In this document: positions 1 to 8,538 of the stretch, in pieces | Layout of the letters: each line of letters begins with the position of its first letter | Numbering within the stretch: the first letter of the stretch is position 1 | Source of the DNA: an uncultured Rhodoplanes sp. | Lineage (GTDB): Bacteria > Pseudomonadota > Alphaproteobacteria > Rhizobiales > Xanthobacteraceae | DNA: 30,283 nt | Direction: 5' to 3' | Assembly (NCBI GenBank): GCA_936924235.1 | Contig: CAKZHN010000404.1 | Location: 1 to 30,283, forward strand | The notes under the pieces: generated by a model | Databases searched by the model: none | Told to the model about the DNA's origin: nothing | The model's input: the letters and a program-made list of their open reading frames with translations, nothing else | Program-made: the position numbers and the translations under genes

Positions 1-10
1 CTTCCGATCT
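1..10. other. Probable residual Illumina adapter
   Basis: The first ten bases, CTTCCGATCT, equal the last ten bases of the standard Illumina TruSeq read adapter. A chance match at exactly the first base is about one in a million. It indicates that position 1 is the physical start of an assembled contig and that these bases are not genomic. Confidence 0.7.
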
Positions 11-19
11 CACGCATGT

Positions 20-87
20 GAGGGAAAAGAAATGAAGGCGCAGCCCCGCGCCTTGCCATTTTCAGGGGCCGATGAGTCACGTCTGAA
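20..87 (+). repeat. Dispersed repeat, left copy
   Basis: This stretch matches the reverse complement of 30195-30263. A 27-bp core (26-52 against 30229-30255) is identical. It is flanked by GAGGG on one side and by a diverged block on the other, TCAGGGGC followed by a GATGA-TCACG pattern with a few substitutions. No gene covers it. Two diverged copies at opposite contig ends fit a multi-copy intergenic repeat that stopped the assembler. I do not recognise a named family. Confidence 0.7.
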
Positions 88-128
88 CGAATGCCAATGC
101 GATGCGCGCGCTCCGGAAGGCTCGCACC

Positions 129-374
129 TTATTCGGTGTCGTCGCCGGTGGTTCGTATTTTCGACTGTGGCTGCTGTTGTTGTTGCTGCTGAACTGGGCG
201 CGGCGCTTGATCCGGTAGGGGCACCATGTCGGCGTTGCGGTCGGCCTGATCCGCAAGCCTCAAATAGGAGAGGACGAGCTTCTTGAGCTCCAACCGCGTT
301 TGCGGACTCGTCTCGCTTCTTGCCTTGGCGTTCACGTCGGCAGCCTTGATCCGGTAGTCGTCCCCCGCGGCCAT
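129..374 (-). CDS. Small hypothetical protein with polyglutamine tract
   Basis: An 81-residue soluble protein. The start is the ATG at 374, preceded by AAGGG at a 6-base spacing; a GTG at 389 would add five residues. The N-terminal two thirds is charged and helical, with the segment SYLRLADQADRN, a pattern I associate with small uncharacterised proteins of Bradyrhizobium relatives. The C-terminal tail is proline-rich and holds seven consecutive glutamines encoded by a CAG/CAA run (about 168-190). No signal peptide or membrane segment is visible. The function is unknown. It is transcribed away from the VOC gene, leaving a ~190-bp divergent intergenic region. Confidence 0.65.
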   Translation of the reverse strand: MAAGDDYRIKAADVNAKARSETSPQTRLELKKLVLSYLRLADQADRNADMVPLPDQAPRPVQQQQQQQPQSKIRTTGDDTE

Positions 375-506
375 CGGCGACCCTTGCACTCATGTCGAAA
401 GACACAGACTCATCCACTAATGATGGGTGGGCCAAATCGTTCCGGTGGAACGGTGGGAAAAGTTACAAGTCCACAAATCGGTATTCTGTTCCGCCTGGCC
501 AACGAA

Positions 507-523
507 TGTTCTTGAAATGTTCT
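507..523 (+). promoter_or_regulatory. Candidate LexA (SOS) box upstream of the VOC gene
   Basis: TGTTCTTGAAATGTTCT contains GTTC-N7-GTTC, the direct-repeat LexA operator known from alphaproteobacteria. It ends 44 bases before the VOC start. A possible promoter (TTGAAA at 512-517, 17-base spacer, TAGCTT at 535-540) would place the box over the -35 element. The only other such site I found (24644-24660) matches at 14 of 17 positions. A further GTTC lies at 528-531. The assignment is inferred. Confidence 0.5.
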
Positions 524-567
524 CATCGTTCCTGTAGCTTCGATTCTCCCAAAACGGAGGGTTGGAC

Positions 568-1062
568 ATGGCGATCGAGGGCCTCAATGCACGGGACGGG
601 ATCGGTTTGACGCTGTTTGTGGCGCCCGGCCGTCAGGACGAAGCCGCGGCGTTCTACCGGGCGGTGTTCGGCGCCACCTCCCCCCGGCACTGGATCAATC
701 CCCGCACCGGCGAGGTCACCGGCATCGATATCTCGATCGGCAGCGCCACCTTCACGGTCAGCGCCGCCAATCCCAGGCGCGACGCCGACCCGGGCCTGCC
801 CGGCCCCTGCACGCCGACGGCCATGGGCCGGGGCAGCGCCATCCTCCAGCTCTGTGTCGACGACGTCGACGCCACGGCCGCACGCGCGGTCGAGGCCGGC
901 GCGATCCTGCGCACCGAGCCGCAGGACGCCGGCTGGGGCGACCGCGTCGCCACCATCATCGATCCGTTCGGCCACATCTGGGCGCTGGCCGCGATCCAGC
1001 AGGAGCTGGGCACCGAGGAGTTCAACGCCCGCGGCAACATCCAGCTCGTCGAAGCCGCTTAA
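568..1062 (+). CDS. VOC family protein (glyoxalase / PhnB-like)
   Basis: A 164-residue protein with the two-repeat vicinal-oxygen-chelate layout. The first half carries AAAFYRAVFGA, the typical helix of glyoxalase and bleomycin-resistance relatives. The second half carries LQLCVDDVDATAARAVEAGA followed by a DPFGHIWALA motif. The ATG at 568 follows GGAGG at 7 bases; a TTG at 562 is less likely. The substrate cannot be told: VOC proteins include lyases, dioxygenases and antibiotic-binding proteins. The gene stands alone before radA, 113 bases away, and has the LexA-like box at 507-523 in its upstream region, which would fit a damage-induced role if confirmed. Confidence 0.85.
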   Translation: MAIEGLNARDGIGLTLFVAPGRQDEAAAFYRAVFGATSPRHWINPRTGEVTGIDISIGSATFTVSAANPRRDADPGLPGPCTPTAMGRGSAILQLCVDDVDATAARAVEAGAILRTEPQDAGWGDRVATIIDPFGHIWALAAIQQELGTEEFNARGNIQLVEAA

Positions 1063-1075
1063 ATTGTGCGCGCCC

Positions 1076-1134
1076 TCCTCCAGAACGGAGGATCGTCGGG
1101 GTGGGGGTCTGAGGTCCCCTACGCGGACCCCCAC
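1076..1134. other. Two adjacent hairpins between the VOC gene and radA
   Basis: TCCTCC-agaac-GGAGGA (1076-1092) is a perfect 6-bp stem. GTGGGGGTC (1101-1109) pairs perfectly with GACCCCCAC (1126-1134) over a 16-base loop. No T-run follows, so these are not textbook intrinsic terminators, but they occupy the intergenic gap and could attenuate read-through into radA. Confidence 0.45.
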
Positions 1135-1175
1135 CCGCCACGTTTCGCTGCGATCAAACCCTAGAGCCTCGACGC

Positions 1176-2597
<1,422 letters not shown>

Positions 2598-2799
2598 CGC
2601 CGGGCGATGGGGCCGGTATACACAGCGCGCATGCAGGTCCGGTTCCAGCCCAAAAACGACACAAAATTAAACCATTGGGCCGAGTATCCGAGGCCCTTGC
2701 CCGACCCGGTCCGATCAAGGGAATTTGGCTTGAGACCGGCGCCGATTCGCTTAATTTCCGCCGCCTGCCGTCCTGAAGTCCGTTAGAGCTGAGCGCCCC

Positions 2800-3477
2800 A
2801 TGCCGATCACGTGGCTCGACATCCTGTTGCTCAGCGTCATGCTGATTTCCGGCATCCTGGCGATGATCCGCGGCTTCATGCGCGAGGTGCTGTCGATCGC
2901 CGCCTGGGGCGCCGCCGCGCTTGCGACCGCGCTGCTCTACAGCAAGCTCCTGCCGATCGCCAAAGCCAACATCTCGTCCGACATCGTCGCCACCGGCGCG
3001 GTGATCGGCGGCGTGTTCCTGATCACGCTCCTGGTGGTCTCGATCATCACGGTGCGCATCTCCGACATGATCCTGGACAGCCGGATCGGCGCGCTCGACC
3101 GGACGCTGGGCTTCCTGTTCGGGCTCGGCCGCGGCCTGATCATCGTGGTCGTGGCCTTCGTGTTCTTCGCCTGGCTGGTGCCGCCGGGGAAGCAGCCGGA
3201 AGGTGTCCGTAACGCTAAGTCCAGAGTTGTGTTGGAAAACACCGGCGAATGGTTGCAAGCTCTTCTGCCGCAGGACATGGATAACTATCTGTCCCAGTTG
3301 TTGAAGAAGAAGAAGGGCGACGACCAGGAACCGCCGCCCGAAGCCCCGGCGCCAGGCCAGCGTTCCGGTCTGGGCAGCCCCTCCCCCGAAGTCACGGGCT
3401 CGGTGGGCGATCGGGCGGGTTACCAGCGTGCCGACCGCAACGATATGCGGCAGTTGATCGACGCGACGACACGGTGA
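2800..3477 (+). CDS. cvpA: CvpA family membrane protein
   Basis: A 225-residue inner-membrane protein. Four hydrophobic helices fill the first ~130 residues, starting ITWLDILLLSVMLISGILA and including the CvpA-typical R-G-F-x-R-E-V-L segment after helix 1. The C-terminal ~90 residues are soluble, lysine/proline-rich and probably disordered. In enterobacteria cvpA is needed for colicin V production and lies directly before purF; the same linkage is seen here with a 55-base gap. Its exact molecular role is unsettled. The start ATG at 2800 has only a weak ribosome binding site. Confidence 0.92.
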   Translation: MPITWLDILLLSVMLISGILAMIRGFMREVLSIAAWGAAALATALLYSKLLPIAKANISSDIVATGAVIGGVFLITLLVVSIITVRISDMILDSRIGALDRTLGFLFGLGRGLIIVVVAFVFFAWLVPPGKQPEGVRNAKSRVVLENTGEWLQALLPQDMDNYLSQLLKKKKGDDQEPPPEAPAPGQRSGLGSPSPEVTGSVGDRAGYQRADRNDMRQLIDATTR

Positions 3478-3532
3478 GCATTCCTCGGATGGCGTTTTTC
3501 GGGGCATGTGCGACAGAGCAAGGATGTTGGCC

Positions 3533-5017
3533 ATGACCCAGAGCACCGCCATCGCCCCCGCGATAGAGCCGTTCGACCCGGATGCCGACCGGCTCCGCGA
3601 GGAGTGCGGCGTGTTCGGCATCTTCGGCCACCCCGATGCCGCCGCCATCACGGCGCTCGGCCTGCACGCCCTGCAGCACCGCGGCCAGGAGGCCGCCGGC
3701 ATCGTCTCGTTCGACGGCAAGCGCTTCCACTCCGAGCGCCGCATGGGCCTCGTCGGCGACAACTTCTCCCGCCGCGAGGTGATCGACCGCCTGCCCGGCA
3801 CCACCGCGGTCGGCCATGTGCGCTATTCGACCACCGGCGAAACCATCCTGCGCAACGTCCAGCCGCTGTTCGCCGAGCTCGAAGGCGGCGGCTTCGCCAT
3901 CGGCCATAACGGCAACCTGACCAACGGCTTGACGCTGCGCCGCGCCCTCGTCGCCGAAGGCGCCATGATGCAGTCGACCACCGACACCGAGGTGATCCTG
4001 CATCTCGTGGCCCGCGCCCGCCGCAATCGCTTCGTCGACCGCTTCATCGAGGGGCTGCGCCAGCTCGAAGGCGCCTATGCGTTCGTCGCCATGACCAACA
4101 AGAAGCTGATCGGCGCCCGCGACCCGCTCGGCATCCGGCCGCTGGTGCTGGGCAAGCTCGACGGGTGCCCGGTGCTCGCTTCGGAGAGCTGCGCGCTCGA
4201 CATGATCGGCGCGACCTTCGTGCGCGAGGTCGAGAACGGCGAGGTCATCGTGTTCGACGAGGAAGGCGTGCACTCGCACAAGCCGTTCCCGCCGATGCCG
4301 CCGCGGCCCTGCATCTTCGAATACATCTACTTCGCCCGGCCGGACTCGGTGTTCGGCGGCCGCTCGATCTACGACGTCCGCAAGTCGATGGGCGCGCAGC
4401 TCGCCAAGGAATCCATGGTCAGCGCCGACGTCGTGGTGCCGGTGCCGGACTCGGGCGTTCCCGCCGCGCTCGGCTTCGCCCAGGCCTCCGGCATCCCCTT
4501 CGATCTCGGCATCATCCGCAATCACTATGTGGGCCGCACCTTCATCGAGCCGACCCAGCAGATCCGCCAGCTCGGCGTGCGGCTGAAGCACAGCGCCAAT
4601 CGCGCCGTGGTCAACGGCAAGCGCATCGTGCTGGTCGACGACTCCATCGTGCGCGGCACCACCTCGACCAAGATCGTGCAGATGATGCGCGACGCGGGCG
4701 CCAAGGAGGTGCACTTCCGCATCTCGTCGCCGCCGATCACGCACCCGGACTACTACGGCATCGACACGCCGGAGCGCGACAAGCTGCTCGCCGCCACCCA
4801 CGATCTCGAGGGCATGCGCCAGTTCATCGGCGCGGACTCGCTCGCCTTCCTGTCGGTCGAGGGCATCTACAAGGCGATGGGCTACGAGGGCCGCGATCCG
4901 GCCCGGCCGCAGTTCACCGATCATTGCTTTACCGGCGAATATCCGACCGGGCTGACCGACCAGACCGGCGCTCAGGCCACGCCGCGGCAGCTGTCGCTGC
5001 TCGCCGAAGCGGGCTAG
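3533..5017 (+). CDS. purF: Amidophosphoribosyltransferase PurF
   Basis: Catalyses the first committed step of de novo purine synthesis, forming phosphoribosylamine from PRPP and glutamine. I choose the ATG at 3533 because AAGGA (3520-3524) lies 8 bases upstream; in-frame ATGs at 3506 and 3524 are alternatives. The protein is then 494 residues. A 24-residue propeptide precedes the nucleophilic Cys25 in EECGVFGI, as in self-processing PurF enzymes. Further motifs are GHVRYSTTGE and HNGNLTN of the Ntn-hydrolase domain, and the PRPP loop VLVDDSIVRGTT of the phosphoribosyltransferase domain. The length is normal. It is probably cotranscribed with cvpA. Confidence 0.97.
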   Translation: MTQSTAIAPAIEPFDPDADRLREECGVFGIFGHPDAAAITALGLHALQHRGQEAAGIVSFDGKRFHSERRMGLVGDNFSRREVIDRLPGTTAVGHVRYSTTGETILRNVQPLFAELEGGGFAIGHNGNLTNGLTLRRALVAEGAMMQSTTDTEVILHLVARARRNRFVDRFIEGLRQLEGAYAFVAMTNKKLIGARDPLGIRPLVLGKLDGCPVLASESCALDMIGATFVREVENGEVIVFDEEGVHSHKPFPPMPPRPCIFEYIYFARPDSVFGGRSIYDVRKSMGAQLAKESMVSADVVVPVPDSGVPAALGFAQASGIPFDLGIIRNHYVGRTFIEPTQQIRQLGVRLKHSANRAVVNGKRIVLVDDSIVRGTTSTKIVQMMRDAGAKEVHFRISSPPITHPDYYGIDTPERDKLLAATHDLEGMRQFIGADSLAFLSVEGIYKAMGYEGRDPARPQFTDHCFTGEYPTGLTDQTGAQATPRQLSLLAEAG

Positions 5018-5028
5018 ACTGTATTTCG

Positions 5029-5672
5029 AAGGGTTACCGGTGGCCCGCCTGCCGCCGGGTGTTCGGGGCACTGCGATGACGTTGCGAGGGGTTGCGTCAG
5101 CGCCGGTTTTCGGCGCGGCTTTGATTGCCGGATTGCTTTCGATCGCGCCGCGGCTCGCGCTGGCGCAGGGCGCTGCCACTTACTCCACGCTGTCGCAGCC
5201 GTCGGGCCAGCCGGCCCGCAAGCCTGCCGCCAAGCCCGCGCCGACCCAGGTCGCACCGACTCGGGTCGTAGCTCCCGTCAACGGCGCCGAGCAGGCCGAC
5301 TACTGGAGCGTCAACTCGTCGACCGGCTCGCAATACGCGTCCGGCGGCGGCAAGCCGCAGCAGGCCGCCAAGACGACCGTCGCCCCGAAGCCTGCCGCCG
5401 GCGAGCACACCCGTTCGGCCAACCCCAGCGAAAACACGCCGCTCGACCGCGTGAAGCTCCGCGACGCGCCCGGCAGCTCGATCGGCTTCGCCTCGGGAGA
5501 TTCGACGCGATCCGGCCGCTTCCACGACGGCCGCGATGTGCCGGGCCTCACCGCCAATACACAGAACGATTCGTCCTATGTCGGGCTGTCGCTGTCGACG
5601 TCATCGGGCAGCAAGGGCCTGCCGTTTCCGCTGCCCGGGCCGGTCTATGGCCGGCCCGAATAGGTAACCCTT
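5029..5672. repeat. 10-bp inverted repeat bracketing the exported protein gene
   Basis: AAGGGTTACC (5029-5038) and its exact complement GGTAACCCTT (5663-5672) flank the gene at 5040-5663. One arm contains most of its ribosome binding site; the other overlaps the last base of its stop codon. Pairing in the transcript would mask the ribosome binding site, but chance cannot be excluded. Confidence 0.4.
5040..5663 (+). CDS. Exported hypothetical protein
   Basis: A 207-residue protein with an N-terminal signal peptide: a hydrophobic stretch ending in ALAQG, probably cut after ALA near residue 42. GTG at 5040 is preceded by GAAGGG at about 7 bases; ATG at 5076 would give a more standard signal peptide (MTLRGVASAPV) but lacks a clear ribosome binding site. 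The mature part is rich in Pro, Ala, Lys, Ser and Gly and looks disordered (KPAAKPAPTQ). No domain is recognised. It lies 22 bases after purF on the same strand. A perfect 10-bp inverted repeat brackets it, next to the start and overlapping the stop. Confidence 0.7.
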   Translation: MARLPPGVRGTAMTLRGVASAPVFGAALIAGLLSIAPRLALAQGAATYSTLSQPSGQPARKPAAKPAPTQVAPTRVVAPVNGAEQADYWSVNSSTGSQYASGGGKPQQAAKTTVAPKPAAGEHTRSANPSENTPLDRVKLRDAPGSSIGFASGDSTRSGRFHDGRDVPGLTANTQNDSSYVGLSLSTSSGSKGLPFPLPGPVYGRPE

Positions 5673-5674
5673 TG

Positions 5675-5686
5675 CCGCACGTGCGG
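5675..5686. promoter_or_regulatory. 12-bp perfect palindrome
   Basis: CCGCACGTGCGG lies in the 72-base gap between two small exported-protein genes. It could be an operator, or a hairpin without a T-run. No known regulator is assigned. Confidence 0.25.
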
Positions 5687-5735
5687 ATTGAAGGCCGGTC
5701 GGAACCACCCGTGCGCCGCCGCATTTGGTCACTAT

Positions 5736-5981
5736 ATGGAATCGATGCTGATGAGAGCTTCCATCCTGGCGCTAGCGGTCGTTACGGCCGCTGCCACCGC
5801 TGCGGCCGCGGTCGAGCAGATCGGCCAGGGCGGCAGGGCTGTACAGACCCAGCGAGGCAATACCTCCAACTCGCTCAACCCCACCTCTCCCAACTACGTG
5901 CCGCCGGCCGCCACGTCCCCCTATACGAGGCCGATCGTCACGCCCCGGGGCACCTACTATCCGAACCAGCGCAAGCGCTGA
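5736..5981 (+). CDS. Small exported hypothetical protein
   Basis: 81 residues from the ATG at 5736; further in-frame ATGs at 5745 and 5751 are equally possible. The N-terminus is a signal peptide (MRASILALAVVTAAATAAAA, cleaved before VEQ). The mature ~55 residues are rich in Asn, Pro, Thr, Ser and Tyr and end in NQRKR, with no cysteine. It has no recognisable domain and is probably a small periplasmic protein. Same strand as purF and the preceding exported protein. The homopolymer-poor, Pro-rich mature part suggests little fixed structure. Confidence 0.6.
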   Translation: MESMLMRASILALAVVTAAATAAAAVEQIGQGGRAVQTQRGNTSNSLNPTSPNYVPPAATSPYTRPIVTPRGTYYPNQRKR

Positions 5982-6049
5982 CCCGGCTTGTGCCCGCCGC
6001 CCGCGCCATTACAAGAGGCGGCTGAGAAAGCTCTGATCCAAACCGCTTG

Positions 6050-6793
6050 ATGTCTAAACCCCTCACCTCCCGCATCGCCCTCGTCACCGGCGCCTCCCGC
6101 GGCATCGGTCATGCCACCGCGATCGCGCTCGCCAAGCTCGGCGCGCACATCGTGGCCACCGCCCGCACCCCGGGCGGCCTCGAAGAGCTCGACGACGCGA
6201 TCCGCGCCGCCGGCGGCGCCCCCGCCACCCTGGTCCCCCTGGAGCTGCGCGACACCGACGGCATTCTCCGCCTCGCCGCCGCGCTGCACGAGCGCTACGG
6301 CAAGCTCGACATTCTGGTCGGCAACGCCGGCCTTGGCGGCTCGAACTCGCCGCTCGATCATTTCGAGCCGAAGGAATGGGACAACGTGCTCGCGGTGAAC
6401 GTTACCGCGAACTGGCATCTCATCCGTTCGATGGATGCGCTGCTCAAGCGCTCCGACGCCGGCCGCGTGGTGTTTCTCACCTCGGGCGCGGCGGCCAATC
6501 CGCGCGCCTATCGCGGGCTCTATGCGGTGAGCAAGGCCGCACTCGAGACGCTCGCCCGCACCTACGCGGCCGAGACGCTCTCGACGCCGATCCGCGTCAA
6601 CCTGTTCAACCCGGGCCCGACCCGCACGCGCATGCGCGCCGCCGTGATGCCCGGCGAAGACCCGATGACGTTACCGTCGCCCGACGAAGTGGCCGGTAAA
6701 ATCACGCCGCTCTGTTCACCCGACTTCAACGAAAGCGGAAAGCTCTACGACTTTCCCAGCGGAAAGCTGCTGTCGTTCCGACCGCCGGCGTGA
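6050..6793 (+). CDS. SDR family oxidoreductase
   Basis: A 247-residue classical short-chain dehydrogenase/reductase. It has the nucleotide-binding TGASRGIG motif near the N-terminus, the NAG structural motif (GNAGLGG), and an intact catalytic set with Ser in FLTSGAA and Tyr/Lys in YAVSK. ATG at 6050 is used; a TTG sits directly before it. An SDR gene downstream of purF is a common arrangement in Hyphomicrobiales. The substrate is unknown. The C-terminus (DFPSGKLLSFRPPA) is hydrophilic, without a membrane anchor. It contrasts with the SDR at 18720-19496, which lacks the catalytic Tyr and Lys. Confidence 0.9.
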   Translation: MSKPLTSRIALVTGASRGIGHATAIALAKLGAHIVATARTPGGLEELDDAIRAAGGAPATLVPLELRDTDGILRLAAALHERYGKLDILVGNAGLGGSNSPLDHFEPKEWDNVLAVNVTANWHLIRSMDALLKRSDAGRVVFLTSGAAANPRAYRGLYAVSKAALETLARTYAAETLSTPIRVNLFNPGPTRTRMRAAVMPGEDPMTLPSPDEVAGKITPLCSPDFNESGKLYDFPSGKLLSFRPPA

Positions 6794-6871
6794 CCGGGCC
6801 ACAATGCCGGCGCAATCGCGCTGGCGTTAGTGGTTGCAGTCCTTGCCGGGACAATTGTCGGGAGACGCGTG

Positions 6872-8440
6872 TTGAATCCAGCTCCAACCAAGACTCTTGC
6901 GCCGCGCGGTCTGGCGATCGCGGCGATCGTGGTGTTGCTCCTGCTCGGCTTGCCGCTCGCGGTCTGGGCCGACCTGACCAATCTCGCCGAAGCCAATCTC
7001 CGCCGCCAGGCAAGCGATCTCAATCTGATGATCAGCAGCGTGCGGGCCTACTACGCCAACAATGTCGTGGGCCGGCTGCTCTCCGGCGACGTCAAGACGC
7101 AGGCTGTGCACAACTACGAGGCCATCCCCGGCGCGATCCCGATCCCGGCGACCTTGTCGCTCGAGCTTGGCCGCGTGGTCAGCGAGCAGCAGCACAACAT
7201 CGCCTATCGCTTCGTCTCGGACTATCCGTTCGCCAACCGCGCGCCGCACGCGCTCGATGCCTTCGAGACGAACGCGCTCGCCGCGCTCCGGAAAAATCCG
7301 GAGCAGCAGATCATCGACAAGTCCTCCAGCCTGTTGACCGACACCGTGCGCCTGATCGCGCCGGTCACCATGAGCACGGCTTGCGTGAGCTGCCACAACG
7401 CGCACCCGGAAAGCCCCAAGCGCGACTGGAAGGTCGGCGACGTGCGCGGCATTCAGGAGGTGACGATCACGCAGCCGATCGCCGTCAACATCCTTTCCTT
7501 CAAATATCTGCTCGCCTATTTCGGCTTCATGGCGGCGTCCGGCGCGACCTTCATCGGGCTGCAGCGGCGGCAGGCCGCGACCATCCGCGGCATGAACGCC
7601 GAGCTCGAGGCCAACAACGAGTTCCTGGCCTCGCTGTCGACGAAGATCTCGCGCTATCTCTCGCCGCAGATCTACAAGAGCATCTTCAGCGGGCAGAAGG
7701 ACGTCACGATCCACACCGAGCGGAAGAAGCTCACGATCTTCTTCTCCGACATCAAGGATTTCGCCGCCACCACCGAGCGGATGCAGCCCGAGGCGCTGAC
7801 CCAGCTGCTCAATGAGTATTTCACCGAGATGTCGAAGATCGCGCTGCATCACGGCGGCACCATCGACAAGTTCGTTGGCGACGCGATCCTGATCTTCTTC
7901 GGCGACCCGGAAACCGCGGGCGAAATCGAAGACGCCAAGGCCTGCATGCGCATGGCGCTGGAGATGCAGCAGCGGCTTGCCGCGCTCAACGTCAAATGGC
8001 GCAGCGCCGGCATCGAGCAGCCGTTCCAGGTGCGCATGGGCATCAGCACCGGCTTCTGCAATGTCGGCAATTTCGGCAGCGTCGACCGGATGGACTACAC
8101 CATCGTCGGCGCCGAGGCGAACCTCGCGGCCCGGCTGCAGGCGATCGCAGCGCCCGACAGCATCGTGATGAGCTATGAGGCCTATGCGCTGACCCGCGAT
8201 ATGGTCACAGCCACTCAGCTGCCGCCGATCGTCATGAAGAGCATCGGCCGCGAGGTCGTGCCCTATGCGGTCACGGGCGTGATCGACACCGCCGGCAACA
8301 CGTTCCCGATCTTCAACGAGCACCAGACCGGGCTCGATTTCTATCTCGATCCGAGCATGATGGATGCCTCACGCGCCGAGCACGTCAGGAATCTGCTGCA
8401 GAACGCGCTGAAGACGCTGGAGAAGTCGCGCCAGACCTAG
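6872..8440 (+). CDS. Membrane class III nucleotide cyclase with CxxCH (Tll0287-like) sensor domain
   Basis: A 522-residue membrane protein. TM1 lies at about 13-34. An extracytoplasmic domain of ~175 residues has a c-type haem motif CVSCH (171-175), as in Tll0287-like/DUF3365 sensors. TM2 lies at about 212-232, followed by a short linker and a class III cyclase domain. Catalytic residues look complete: metal Asp293 (FSDIKDF) and Asp337 (KFVGD), substrate Lys333, and Asn417/Arg421 in NLAAR. The usual purine-binding Asp is Thr410 (YTIVG), as in class IIIb adenylate cyclases. The product is therefore probably cAMP. The start is a TTG at 6872 with GGAGA 6 bases upstream; GTG at 6869 is the alternative. 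Redox or ligand sensing at the haem is inferred. Confidence 0.88.
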   Translation: MNPAPTKTLAPRGLAIAAIVVLLLLGLPLAVWADLTNLAEANLRRQASDLNLMISSVRAYYANNVVGRLLSGDVKTQAVHNYEAIPGAIPIPATLSLELGRVVSEQQHNIAYRFVSDYPFANRAPHALDAFETNALAALRKNPEQQIIDKSSSLLTDTVRLIAPVTMSTACVSCHNAHPESPKRDWKVGDVRGIQEVTITQPIAVNILSFKYLLAYFGFMAASGATFIGLQRRQAATIRGMNAELEANNEFLASLSTKISRYLSPQIYKSIFSGQKDVTIHTERKKLTIFFSDIKDFAATTERMQPEALTQLLNEYFTEMSKIALHHGGTIDKFVGDAILIFFGDPETAGEIEDAKACMRMALEMQQRLAALNVKWRSAGIEQPFQVRMGISTGFCNVGNFGSVDRMDYTIVGAEANLAARLQAIAAPDSIVMSYEAYALTRDMVTATQLPPIVMKSIGREVVPYAVTGVIDTAGNTFPIFNEHQTGLDFYLDPSMMDASRAEHVRNLLQNALKTLEKSRQT

Positions 8441-8538
8441 GGCATGATCCCGAAAAGTCTGCAGCAGTTTTCGGAAAAGATCATGCCCGAACAAGGAAAA
8501 GAGCGACGGGTCTGATTCAACGAAGTTGAATCGGACCC
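8440..8538. terminator. Palindromic intergenic repeat, probable bidirectional terminator
   Basis: Two stems fill the whole gap between convergent genes. The first runs from 8440 to 8488, with GGGCATGATC at one end and GATCATGCCC at the other, and internal CGAAAA/TTTTCG pairing. The second is 8508-8521 against 8525-8538 (core GATTCAAC-gaa-GTTGAATC). The GGGCATGATC...GATCATGCCC type is, to my knowledge, widespread in intergenic DNA of Bradyrhizobium and related genera. It touches the stop codons of both genes. Confidence 0.65.

Noticed and set aside
32..286. Plus-strand ORF starting in the left repeat
   Set aside because: Its start codon belongs to the dispersed repeat, it lies antisense to the polyQ gene, and the translation has no protein-like features.
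3392..5179. Minus-strand open frame opposite purF
   Set aside because: Antisense to an intact purF with all motifs; low-complexity translation.
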